Source of the DNA: a virus
DNA length: 64,000 nt
Direction: 5' to 3' (one strand)
Virus record (IMG/VR): IMGVR_UViG_3300032006_002011
Coordinates: 1-64,000 of that record
The stretch's first letter is position 1, and every line of letters begins with the position of its first letter. This document shows positions 19,301 to 26,667 of the stretch, in pieces. The notes under the pieces were generated by a model. The model made no database searches. It was not told the origin of the DNA and saw nothing but the letters and a program-made list of their open reading frames with translations. The translations under genes were made by a program, and so were the position numbers.

Positions 19301-22300
19301 GTGTTGATAGACAAAATTCTATCATTCATAACAGATGCAGACGGTAACAGACCAGAATCCACCTGAGTAATAGAATTGTTATCGTAATATGCAGTATTAT
19401 CTTTCTTGTTTCCAACAAACCGGCATGGCCATGTATACACCATGTTCTCACACGAATCACCCGTATCAAATACCCACAACAACCCCTCCTTGGGGATTAA
19501 TAACCCACCTTCTTCACTTATGCTTGCTGGGTTCTCATTTACCAACACCCACCTTTCTCTAGACCTACTCCAAAATATAAACCATGTTTTTGAGTTATTT
19601 GAAAACGACAACTTACCATTAATAAGAATACCCGACCTATATACACCATTTGCTTTCGCGAACTCACCCACATATGTGCCATCACCATTAACCAACCCAT
19701 CTATTTTAATTATTACATCCGTGAGGCGATCATAGTCTACATCACTGCTCATATCATACTTGATAGGAAGTCTTATTTGATACGACCTTGGCAATGACTC
19801 CACTTTGTACATAGTTGAACCAATTGTATGGACTCCATATATGGACGAAACACCGTACATATCTTGGTCAAGGGCATTGCTAACATAATTCCCTGTATAA
19901 TTAAAATTAAATGTCCTGTTATGATCTGGTTCATTTGCACTATCTGCTCTTTTATATCCTGCGTTTGAAGAAAGCAATACCACCGAAGTATCCTTTGACG
20001 TACCTCCGGGTGTTCTGGGATTTGCGAAAGATGCTATACTGGTAGTGGTATCGTGACATGACAATTTTATGTTATGTAATCTAGTTATCTTTCTCTCATT
20101 TGTCGCCTTTTCAGTAATAGAGTTCAGTCCCAACGGGTTGTTTATATTTTCCAACGATTCACTTGAAATTTTATTAAACTCAGAACGAACTGAAGATACC
20201 AACTTGGCACTTCTGAATTTATTTCTTTCAAGTATGCTCGGTTCAACCAATAAACCCGATATCAAACGGGTTCTGGCGGGAGTTAACTTTTCGATATTTT
20301 CAAACAACGAAGCATCGACATATGCCTTCATAATGTTCAAGTACATAGACCAGTCTATCTGACCGAATCCCTCTTTATAAAACACCCTCTTAAATTGATT
20401 ATATCGTTCATACTCACTTTCATATAAATCCGATGGATCACCTATGTAGTCACCCAATTCAAAATTACCAAAGAATCTTAATATCTCTGTGTTAATCAAA
20501 TCCGTTGGACTGAAAAACACTCCAAGAGTGTTGGTATCGACCGCCAACCTGTCACCCGACTTCTCCGTTGCTCTAGAATAAGGACTTAGTGTTCCTGTTA
20601 GTTTCTGTTCCTCTATTCTGATTTTTTTATTATTAAATGCCTGAGCACCGAATAAGGGAAGTTTTGCGTATTGCCGTCTAGCACTTCCCGTGAAATCATA
20701 GGGAAATTCCCGCGAACGGAAATTCCAACACTCAATTTCTTTAGGAGCATCTTCCCTGAATGCACTATTTAAAATAACTCCATGTGGTGACTCGTCTTGA
20801 GCATGGCTTGGGTTTCCGGCAGCCGTTATATCATAAGGGTAGTCAAAGTTAGATTTAAAAATCAACGACTCATTTAGTGTAAGTGGATCGTCTATATCAT
20901 ATGACTGATTAAATAATATATGATTTTCAAATCGGTCTTCCGGAATTTCAATATTATACATTCTCAGTCGATTAAATGTTCCGCGGTATGTAGAAGAAGC
21001 ATAATTTCCAAAAAATATGTTATTGTAAGAGTTAAACTTGGTAAACGCATCAAATGTGGTAGGTATTAAACTAGAATAACTAACCACCACATCAGCATCC
21101 ACCACCTTCTTAACATACAACTTTAAATATCGTGAGAACTCGGCCGTTGACGAGGTTGATTTCACAAGCATTATGTTATAGTCTCCCGCACCCAATACAT
21201 TTACCGGTGGGTGTGATTTATCTGGACAATAATGTCTACCACTTGCTTCGGATTCGAAGTAAAATCTACCATATCCGTCTTGTTGACGTCCCGGGGAAAT
21301 CTCAACCCCAATCTCCCAATCTGACGAAGCATCCTCATCATTAAATGACTTATCAGAATTAACGAAAGAAATATCAACAGAAACTGGGTTTAGTATACAT
21401 TCGTTATCACTAATCTGACCCACCAAGGTTTCTCCCTCATATAAACCCTCGGTTGGGGTGTAATATATTTTTAACCCAGAAAGTGTTCCACTTGGTATAC
21501 CCGTGTAAGTTATGTGGCCTGCCAGCGTTCCCTCGGGTCCATATACATCAACTGGATACGGAGAGGAGGTGTCATCTTCCATACCGTATACGGGAACCTC
21601 CGTTGTTGCGGATGGTATTGACATACGACCCGACCATTGCCACGTGGAAGATGTTATACCCCCGTCTTGATCCACAATCGGGGTGGAACGAGATACTGCA
21701 TATTCTAATTGGCCGAATTCCGTAGATAAGTTGGTGGTTCTCAATGAATCATCAAATGATAGTTCAAACTCAAGTGTTCTAACCTCATACAAATCAGAAT
21801 TCCAAGGAATTGCAAGATACTGATCGTCCTCTGAAAACTCTAGTTTATAATCAAATATATCAAAACTAAAAACCGAATCGTCCGACTCACCACTCGTTGA
21901 ATATCTTACACCCCCATATTCCTTTATTTTAAAAAGGTGATCTGGGACACCGTAACACCGAAGCAAAGCAGATATAGATCTCTCAGTTCCAATAGTCTTA
22001 AGGATGTGAGGAAGGTTGTTTAATATCCTCCTCCATATTATATCACGACGTTGCTTAATAGACAATTTATCAGATGGTTGAGATGCCGAAATATCATCAC
22101 CCGAATCATCTTGGCCTGAGAATCTTATTCCGAGTGAATTCATTATAAACCATACAAGTTGATTTGGAACTCCCTTGGTTGATTTGTTTCTCGGTTTGAG
22201 AGATGCACCCATATTGGCAATGTAAGTATAAATCAAATCAAAGTGATTTCCGACCAAATTTAGAAAATCAACAAAATCTTCATTAGAATCATCACGAACC

Positions 22301-24528
22301 AAAAACTCTGGTATGTTATTTCCCAGTGCATCATCATTAACTTTATCATATTTATCTGCCTCGTTTGCCCTCTCCAAGTACCAATAATACCCCGCATCAG
22401 ACTTAAAGTCATTTAAATCTTGTGGAATATAACGAGGTGAACGGGATTTGTTATCACCCACACCAACACAATCATACGAAACACTAAATAATGTAGACTC
22501 ATCAAACCCCGAGTTATTAAGTGTGGTCACAACCGAAGAACCCTCGGTACGAGAAATCTCATGTGGTGTCAAATTATCAATTAACACCGAGTCACTAGTT
22601 CTGGACGAACCATAAGCAATCCAGTTTCCAGTTTTAAGGGGACCGGTGTCTGACAAAACCCACCCCAATTCATTACCATCCCAAAACAAGGACCAGTCCC
22701 CTGCTTGGTGTGTATAGATAGGTCGTTCATTAAAGCGACCATCTTCATAATACACACCTTCGTACAAGACCGACTGAAATTTGCTTGTGGATGATGTGGT
22801 GATTACTAAATCGTTCGTGCGGGGCCATGCATCATCACTATTAGTGTAAAACAAAAACCGTTCATATTCAGTAAACGCAGAAATCAACTCATTTGCTTCA
22901 TCGTTTATCTTAACTATATCCATTTCATTTAAAATGGAAACCGAGTCAATTGCAGTGGCCTCTGCTATTGTTCCTAGTAACGAACGGGTTTTTAGAGCAT
23001 AAATCTCATTCTCCGCGTCAGTTCTCTTTCTATACAACTTAGATAACTGAGTTAGTTTAAACACGAAGGCATCTAATTTTTTGCGGGCAGACGAAAACCT
23101 TACAAAATTAGAAAAATCAGAATAATCTATTGACAGCTCGGTGCCCGATGTAATCTTGTTGAAATAATTTGAAATACCCGAGGAAATTTCATTACCCAAT
23201 TCCAATTCATCACTTGTATATTTCTTCGTACCTGCTCCCGAAGTCAGTAATGATACTCTGTCGGGGCCTCTAAGTTTATATGTCGTTGACTTTACTTCTT
23301 CCGTTACTATTACAGTTTGAACGACATCATCTGAACTTGATATATTTGATATGTAAAATCCATCACCCACACCAATTTCGTGTGGAAGTGGTTCTGGTAA
23401 TTTTAATATAGTTGGTTGGTGCTTTACATCATCGTCTACATTCTGAGTCGATGGTGTGTGTTTTAATATTGGATAATTCTCCCCGTTGGTAAAATTCATT
23501 ACATTGGAAAAGTAATTATCAAATCTATTTGCATATAATTCCGTCAAAAAATCCAGATCAAATAAACATATAAATGCAGATTTATAGAAATCTCTCTCAA
23601 CTGAATTGGTCTTAAGTATTCCGAGTTTGGTATGTTTTGAAATTATATACTCAACGCATTTCAAATATTCATCATAAAAATCGGACGATGCAAACGAAGA
23701 ACCATATTTAGATGTAATTGTATTTTCATATAAATCGGCCAACTTAGAATATTGAGTTAAAATATCCTTAATAAGTTTGTTATGGTGATTTGGTTTTATT
23801 GAACTTGGATCAACCCCTAGCAACGTGACCAACGTAGTTTCCAAACTTTTTTCATAGTTGGTGATGGATGATTTTAATTTATCAGAAAACCCCAAACCGG
23901 TATCATCTAACATATAAGAAGTATCAGACCTAAGAAACTTCTTTGTGTCGTGGTATATATGTGCAACCAAAATTCTCTTGTTCAAAAAATTATCATAATC
24001 AAAATTCAACGATGCGTCTTGTGCTCTAATTGAATTTTTCAAACACTCGGGTATAATCTTGATTTCTGTCCGAGAGGGAGAAATTTCAGAAATTACAAGC
24101 TTACTATCCGAGTCGTGCGAACCAACTATATCACTCTTGAACGAAATGCCAACACGATAAATTCCGGACGCCAGGCCGATCTCCTTTAGTTCGGTGACAG
24201 GTGATAGTATAATATTGCCATTTGCTGACGGATATATAGAGTCAAGAACTCTTATGCTCGCGGTGGTTGTCTCCCCATCATAGTTTGTGAACCGCAATTG
24301 CTTTGTTGTATAATTTTCTGCTCCCGCAACTACACCCCACCCTAGCATATTCTCACCGGTAGAATCATACGCACTAAACTCTACTACATCCTTATGAGAA
24401 CTACCAAAGTCAACCCCAACTGGTATTTTTTCAAACGCAAGATCTAGTGTCCCTGGTTCAACATAATACCCACGGGAAAAATCTAAGGTTTGTGTGGATT
24501 CATCAACATATTTCAAATATTGTGGCAT
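13363..24528 (-). CDS. Giant baseplate/tail-fibre protein (3721 aa)
   Basis: A single frame of 11 kb. Residues ~825-870 carry the segment RRILNNLPHILKTIGTERSI, then ALLRCYGVP and IKEYGG, resembling the P2 gpI/T4 gp7-type wedge proteins known to anchor fibres. It is followed by a LamG-like jelly roll (about 900-1200) into which a 95-residue VDVYD/GHITYTG module has been inserted. Later parts contain several ~60-residue units with NG.Y … W.[IL].W … W[VI]L (near 620, 1640, 2320 and 2500). Near the C-terminus a Pro-Thr linker (about 3590-3612) leads to a terminal domain ending in SPSPTPTEQ. It is probably the main wedge-to-fibre protein, with the C-terminal part facing outward. Confidence 0.8.
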   Translation of the reverse strand: MPQYLKYVDESTQTLDFSRGYYVEPGTLDLAFEKIPVGVDFGSSHKDVVEFSAYDSTGENMLGWGVVAGAENYTTKQLRFTNYDGETTTASIRVLDSIYPSANGNIILSPVTELKEIGLASGIYRVGISFKSDIVGSHDSDSKLVISEISPSRTEIKIIPECLKNSIRAQDASLNFDYDNFLNKRILVAHIYHDTKKFLRSDTSYMLDDTGLGFSDKLKSSITNYEKSLETTLVTLLGVDPSSIKPNHHNKLIKDILTQYSKLADLYENTITSKYGSSFASSDFYDEYLKCVEYIISKHTKLGILKTNSVERDFYKSAFICLFDLDFLTELYANRFDNYFSNVMNFTNGENYPILKHTPSTQNVDDDVKHQPTILKLPEPLPHEIGVGDGFYISNISSSDDVVQTVIVTEEVKSTTYKLRGPDRVSLLTSGAGTKKYTSDELELGNEISSGISNYFNKITSGTELSIDYSDFSNFVRFSSARKKLDAFVFKLTQLSKLYRKRTDAENEIYALKTRSLLGTIAEATAIDSVSILNEMDIVKINDEANELISAFTEYERFLFYTNSDDAWPRTNDLVITTSSTSKFQSVLYEGVYYEDGRFNERPIYTHQAGDWSLFWDGNELGWVLSDTGPLKTGNWIAYGSSRTSDSVLIDNLTPHEISRTEGSSVVTTLNNSGFDESTLFSVSYDCVGVGDNKSRSPRYIPQDLNDFKSDAGYYWYLERANEADKYDKVNDDALGNNIPEFLVRDDSNEDFVDFLNLVGNHFDLIYTYIANMGASLKPRNKSTKGVPNQLVWFIMNSLGIRFSGQDDSGDDISASQPSDKLSIKQRRDIIWRRILNNLPHILKTIGTERSISALLRCYGVPDHLFKIKEYGGVRYSTSGESDDSVFSFDIFDYKLEFSEDDQYLAIPWNSDLYEVRTLEFELSFDDSLRTTNLSTEFGQLEYAVSRSTPIVDQDGGITSSTWQWSGRMSIPSATTEVPVYGMEDDTSSPYPVDVYGPEGTLAGHITYTGIPSGTLSGLKIYYTPTEGLYEGETLVGQISDNECILNPVSVDISFVNSDKSFNDEDASSDWEIGVEISPGRQQDGYGRFYFESEASGRHYCPDKSHPPVNVLGAGDYNIMLVKSTSSTAEFSRYLKLYVKKVVDADVVVSYSSLIPTTFDAFTKFNSYNNIFFGNYASSTYRGTFNRLRMYNIEIPEDRFENHILFNQSYDIDDPLTLNESLIFKSNFDYPYDITAAGNPSHAQDESPHGVILNSAFREDAPKEIECWNFRSREFPYDFTGSARRQYAKLPLFGAQAFNNKKIRIEEQKLTGTLSPYSRATEKSGDRLAVDTNTLGVFFSPTDLINTEILRFFGNFELGDYIGDPSDLYESEYERYNQFKRVFYKEGFGQIDWSMYLNIMKAYVDASLFENIEKLTPARTRLISGLLVEPSILERNKFRSAKLVSSVRSEFNKISSESLENINNPLGLNSITEKATNERKITRLHNIKLSCHDTTTSIASFANPRTPGGTSKDTSVVLLSSNAGYKRADSANEPDHNRTFNFNYTGNYVSNALDQDMYGVSSIYGVHTIGSTMYKVESLPRSYQIRLPIKYDMSSDVDYDRLTDVIIKIDGLVNGDGTYVGEFAKANGVYRSGILINGKLSFSNNSKTWFIFWSRSRERWVLVNENPASISEEGGLLIPKEGLLWVFDTGDSCENMVYTWPCRFVGNKKDNTAYYDNNSITQVDSGLLPSASVMNDRILSINTNNVPDDRGRVVGNLSCELYGNFSGKYKVLTRINNEDVWQPKTGYYEVTNYHFEKDGVSKTIFMDGKFSGKLLRGTLGQGGGDFRVTGTVNSANYYDCDNPWTLPTDDVGATIYSINDIVNKESGSITTNLDETVQIKTNYITKEFDSVNLVPVTSTFKTYENTTIRYGEVDSPYVHYDVQNKLEFRHGGDQRISGSYSLAVNHRTTDTFSFPTLLDYSVELTANLRGTTLRDIKVLAHTELDPEHTKYYRIKMKTGLQAVDRPLNVEFSIDSTDSTNPDVSIVSSGSNCVSGYIYEYDYSHQNFTSGNEYIENRDFVARAEQQRSNDPENWDARINSVLTQTIASVDTELSDRNYIYNTYNITELENHDISKVCFFHIKSPSLGSSPHKKHVVQNIWLVGYLEETVTTKKVSGRSEDHIHRVKHSVDKQGLDKVSLSDEIVEWSATPRLGYGLLRPGGTVELSSVFAEHRLAYDSSIVTQDVGFDGGTADKIVYTKNNLHIPIDIKIENPSYKYELEILPFDKDVTYNQSDTLGNYFCVYELTKFNSIDITEFEGQMDMLNGSYLEIGTYNGKSLYRNDRDIDGNYRQNVIGDISGDAHLLPKGFIGRKVNYIFWSDINHRWILLHSNNYSINFTDEQKLYIPHESPVRHDIMWIYGKEDATHPEFNTLYGGDVGYHRNELNTDTPVVDLLNNDEEGYVNLLSAEALGLDTDGNGLVYIFRDPSAVKLFGFKNVALSANGLYRKVNGVSGENPSYTNGRGWYLYWNEDVYTWVLVECVPLATEIRNSMKTTYQQLNLTKYFNTHMPTKWVINLAREFSCRINEDNKFSTHDETDLYIKLGGKTFQQTSDGLGYAPQTGYAYIPSLEQKNKLSYQSSASYFRDTITSSPERLDMLSASSGPVVGNSFRLIPNPHHFARFESDNLAASIEKLAWCIVAKRKTPTLPIPGNYRREGGGAEVILNWIPDDYNTVSVEVDPTRSMYYSNTAKNEKIPRGIYTRVNISLTDTEDDVIFRSTSEEYEIRLKKSTKMNTPDRWIISHVSKPNYSEYYRDMSFQETETLATKLGYIKSTTEVTITPDCTYREKQSEIFPTGSSNVFYTRRTPSAPIPFNPRIPVTNKVPLSTTDEISEDLYINWGHVKKEAVGDVDCRDLKAYPYASPSLVENNIEKNSNIARCDLLNLGVDKPYLYGIGGELAIEVSCGTGASATFNGVYTESREETNTGTSPGDKLFIKRDDPTKYIIQRKSDTDPLYISSTSSSDPNNPSYDIGVAELKNEGVTSCRDIYVSLKTIDVPPLEASPEASLQKRNGVPQDAYDKNVNKLATMLCPHPGEYRMRDNWQSVAMLKLIDLTTVEVSECDIEDANGIYTTTGTMDSNGNAYTFANRNNWIIACMDRKPNSFQSKWVFTDKYETQLSGIVFENVDRFDSEVNPTNHNSADFMQGVFYKFKLTTDDLDSVKSTPTNTLASITAPKLALGDVRNIDPESFLVVNYKLLLGQFKDPQKTQITELDNLNKLKNPSDMSISDMNYDTFEYEVDYSPTTNTTSYHIHPTPVITKLDTLSSEKISSQLDSSVKFSITPISSQQSNLYKITLPIDVTHEPEIFTKDTRENTKVSFSYDGNSLINWSAEFFGVEESGSAVVTSEQIIKQTPLVISSKLNIPNYTGLISDVTLDVKIVITPRCREDYVAEKIHTSVHVDEFEYGIGDGISADGNQLKSWTRQVSKTIPFDYVIERPTQLCDLVNIGTPGSLFTKKKFPIHRSNFRRNIIGRGVNDVSTTANLSGHLNSTSPIVRTRTGSGSPDHFWFIDDTPVVSVVREDPGLIVSPMLSEEKQEKIEFSYSFEDSVELTPTPTPTPTPTPTPTPTPTPVQQCTPTDEYIEVPYSSSEIVMGEFKILISLPTAVVSFNPKEFSETSTEEITIAIKDGNFTVARIITTNTYPDGETPTIYYESEGTCYTATAPEWTIETSLTPSPSPTPTEQ
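13702..13759 (-). repeat. Pro-Thr repeat tract (6-base unit)
   Basis: Short tandem CCNACN-type units encode about 20 residues of alternating Thr-Pro, forming a stiff linker just before the last ~90 residues of the giant protein. Confidence 0.85.
21383..21706 (-). repeat. VDVYD/GHITYTG module nested in the giant protein
   Basis: Encodes EYAVSRSTP, SSTWQWSG, SPYPVDVYG, GHITYTG, KIYY and CILNP, aligning with the five copies in the 2060-residue protein 12 kb away. It interrupts a LamG-like domain whose strands continue on both sides. Confidence 0.75.
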
Positions 24529-24548
24529 AACCTATAACCTTTTGTATT

Positions 24549-25136
24549 CTATGTTCCCATAAAAGGAAAACTCTCCCTCGGTAAATCGTTAGATAATTTC
24601 TCAGTAGAAGTTAATGGCAAAAATGGAAAGACCTCAGAAAAATCTGATGGGGAATTTCCTTCACCCGCTGCTATCCGTTGAGTTATGATTATATCCCGTG
24701 ACGCATTGAATGTCTGCACCGCATCTTCCTTGAACCGCACAGACTTGTCAATTTCTTCATCCAACTTTTCGCTCAACTCATCAATTTGAGATTGAAGTAG
24801 TTTCTGCTCATCTATATTTTCCTCAACCTCGTCAAGCACATCCAAGAGTTCACTAGTCTGAGTCGGATCTTCTGTCCCATCTCCTTGTGCGTCTGGGAAC
24901 TCTGAAATTGACGTATCATAAAATGTCTCTATCTGTTGTGGGATTTGTTTTCTTTTTTGTGTTGGTACTCCAATCAAATAATCACCCACATTAGAACCCT
25001 CAGCGGGATCTCCAAATTTAACAATTAAATTATTCATGGCATCCCGTTGATTATTAAACTTTCCCGACTTCAACGATTCATCAAGTTCACTTTGATTAAA
25101 CTCATGTGCTTCTATATATTCAGGTAACTTATACAT
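24549..25136 (-). CDS. Coiled-coil protein of the baseplate block
   Basis: 195 residues. The middle (about residues 95-140) is strongly heptad-like and acidic (ELLDVLDEVEENIDEQKLL then QSQIDELSEKLDEEIDK), so a parallel coiled coil is expected. The N-terminal part (MYKLPEYIEAHEFNQSELD) and C-terminal FPFLPLTSTEK are of unknown fold. It sits between the DNRLRE-like gene (4-base gap) and the giant protein (20-base gap), which suggests an assembly chaperone or a connector of the baseplate rim. No family recognised. Confidence 0.6.
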   Translation of the reverse strand: MYKLPEYIEAHEFNQSELDESLKSGKFNNQRDAMNNLIVKFGDPAEGSNVGDYLIGVPTQKRKQIPQQIETFYDTSISEFPDAQGDGTEDPTQTSELLDVLDEVEENIDEQKLLQSQIDELSEKLDEEIDKSVRFKEDAVQTFNASRDIIITQRIAAGEGNSPSDFSEVFPFLPLTSTEKLSNDLPRESFPFMGT

Positions 25137-25140
25137 CTTA

Positions 25141-26667
25141 TTATGACCTCACAATAAATCTTCGTTTATCTTCATGCACCACATCACCCTCATCAGATTC
25201 CACTAGTATTAAAAACTTATATATTCTACCCACAGGGAGACAAGTGAAATCAAAATTAAAATAATGGCCAGACGCGTCGCAACTTATACGACTATATTCG
25301 TCAAAATCAACAATTACCTCATCTGTCTCCGCATCCCTGACCGAATATTTCATGGTGTGCAATGTATAGTTATTCAAATCATAAGATGACTTTGATGAGA
25401 ATGTTTTGGTTGGGTGCTTTGTCCGAACCCCCACCGAAATCCTTTGTCTTGATAAAGTTCTGTATTCCTTCTTTACCCTCTTTATGTGCGGGACAATATC
25501 TTCATCAACCTGATTAAGATTTGGTTCTAACTCGACTACCTCAATACTATACGGTGGTACGTCTTTCTCACTTACGGAACTAAGACAATTTGTAATAACC
25601 ACCCCAAGTAAAGCATCTGTTGTATCATTATCTGTGGTGGTAATCTCGGTAATGGTTCCCGAAACAAGACTGCCCGATTCTAGGGTACCCGAAAATAAAT
25701 TATGTGGGTCTAGTGTGTCAAATGATAAACTACCCGATTCAATAGTACCCGAAAACAGACTTCCCAGTTCAATAGTACCCGAAAACAGACTTCCCGATTC
25801 AATGGTACCAGAAAACAGACTTCCCGATTCAATGGTACCAGAAAACAGACTTCCCGATTCAATGGTTCCCGACTCGGGGCACATGTGGTGACTTGGAGTT
25901 GGTGTCGGCAACGTAACCTTACCAACTGCGGGAGTTGGGCATACCAACTTTCTAACTTTTCTTTTTTGGCATGGATTAAAAAAGTAATCATCATAGGAAA
26001 CTTGCAAATATGGATAATAAATTGTATTAGTATCACTAGAATAAAACTTTACATTCCCACTATCTTCCTCCGATTCTTGAGAAAACTTTATTATTACTCC
26101 ATAATTAGGAATGCTTCCTTCCAACCAATAATTTACTATTTTCGTAATATCAACCTTAACATCCGAGAAATTCTTAACAAATTGAAACGAACAATCAATG
26201 TCTGTCGGTGCGGTGGATATATCAAGACACAATTCCTTGTCATACCAACCTCCTCCACCAGTAGAATCTCTATGTGAGCCCTGTTCCCACATGGTATCCT
26301 CACCATCCGTGTACTTCCAGTTTGCACCAGGACTAAAATACTTTGCATCCGAGGAAGGGACGAATCTTCCATTTCCCTCCACCCAAGGTTTGGTTAAAGG
26401 ATACACATTTATCTTATCCAGTGGCATCAACTCTGAAGAAGTCATCAACCGCAGATTCAACACATACTTTGCTGAAGTTAGTTTCTCCTTAACAGAGTTT
26501 ATTCCCGACAAATCAAACTGCATGAGTATTCGTGACAGATCATGACCGACTGCTTCATCATGGATATTTGACAATTCAATAACTTCGTCCGAACCTGCAT
26601 TAAGCAATCTGTGTTTTTTCAGCTTATACAATGTAGTGTCTTTTGATGGATAAAGAAAAAAGTTCAT
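25141..26667 (-). CDS. DNRLRE-like structural protein with decapeptide repeats
   Basis: 508 residues. Residues 1-230 resemble the DNRLRE/carbohydrate-binding jelly roll found in extracellular and phage tail proteins: YPSKDTTLYK at the N-terminus, DLSRILMQFDLS, paired LNLRL and INVYPLTKPW strands, and VDITKIVNYWL. A PTPTP linker (~residue 255) leads to a run of near-identical 10-residue units (SGTIESGSLF, five or more) and then a charged domain with RQRISVGVRTKHPTK and a fibronectin-like C-terminus. The start overlaps the stop of the gp6-like gene by one base. A short fibre or decoration protein is inferred. Confidence 0.7.
   Translation of the reverse strand: MNFFLYPSKDTTLYKLKKHRLLNAGSDEVIELSNIHDEAVGHDLSRILMQFDLSGINSVKEKLTSAKYVLNLRLMTSSELMPLDKINVYPLTKPWVEGNGRFVPSSDAKYFSPGANWKYTDGEDTMWEQGSHRDSTGGGGWYDKELCLDISTAPTDIDCSFQFVKNFSDVKVDITKIVNYWLEGSIPNYGVIIKFSQESEEDSGNVKFYSSDTNTIYYPYLQVSYDDYFFNPCQKRKVRKLVCPTPAVGKVTLPTPTPSHHMCPESGTIESGSLFSGTIESGSLFSGTIESGSLFSGTIELGSLFSGTIESGSLSFDTLDPHNLFSGTLESGSLVSGTITEITTTDNDTTDALLGVVITNCLSSVSEKDVPPYSIEVVELEPNLNQVDEDIVPHIKRVKKEYRTLSRQRISVGVRTKHPTKTFSSKSSYDLNNYTLHTMKYSVRDAETDEVIVDFDEYSRISCDASGHYFNFDFTCLPVGRIYKFLILVESDEGDVVHEDKRRFIVRS
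25733..25879 (-). repeat. 30-bp tandem repeat, about 5 copies
   Basis: Units begin at 25733, 25763, 25793, 25823 and 25853, exactly 30 bases apart. The 25793 and 25823 units are identical and the others differ at one to three positions. They encode the decapeptide SGTIESGSLF. The last unit is partial. Diverged half-copies extend on both sides (25670-25732). Confidence 0.95.

Noticed and set aside
25733-25879. The 30-bp tandem repeats as a CRISPR array
   Set aside because: The units are contiguous with no spacers, and keep one reading frame that encodes a decapeptide repeat.
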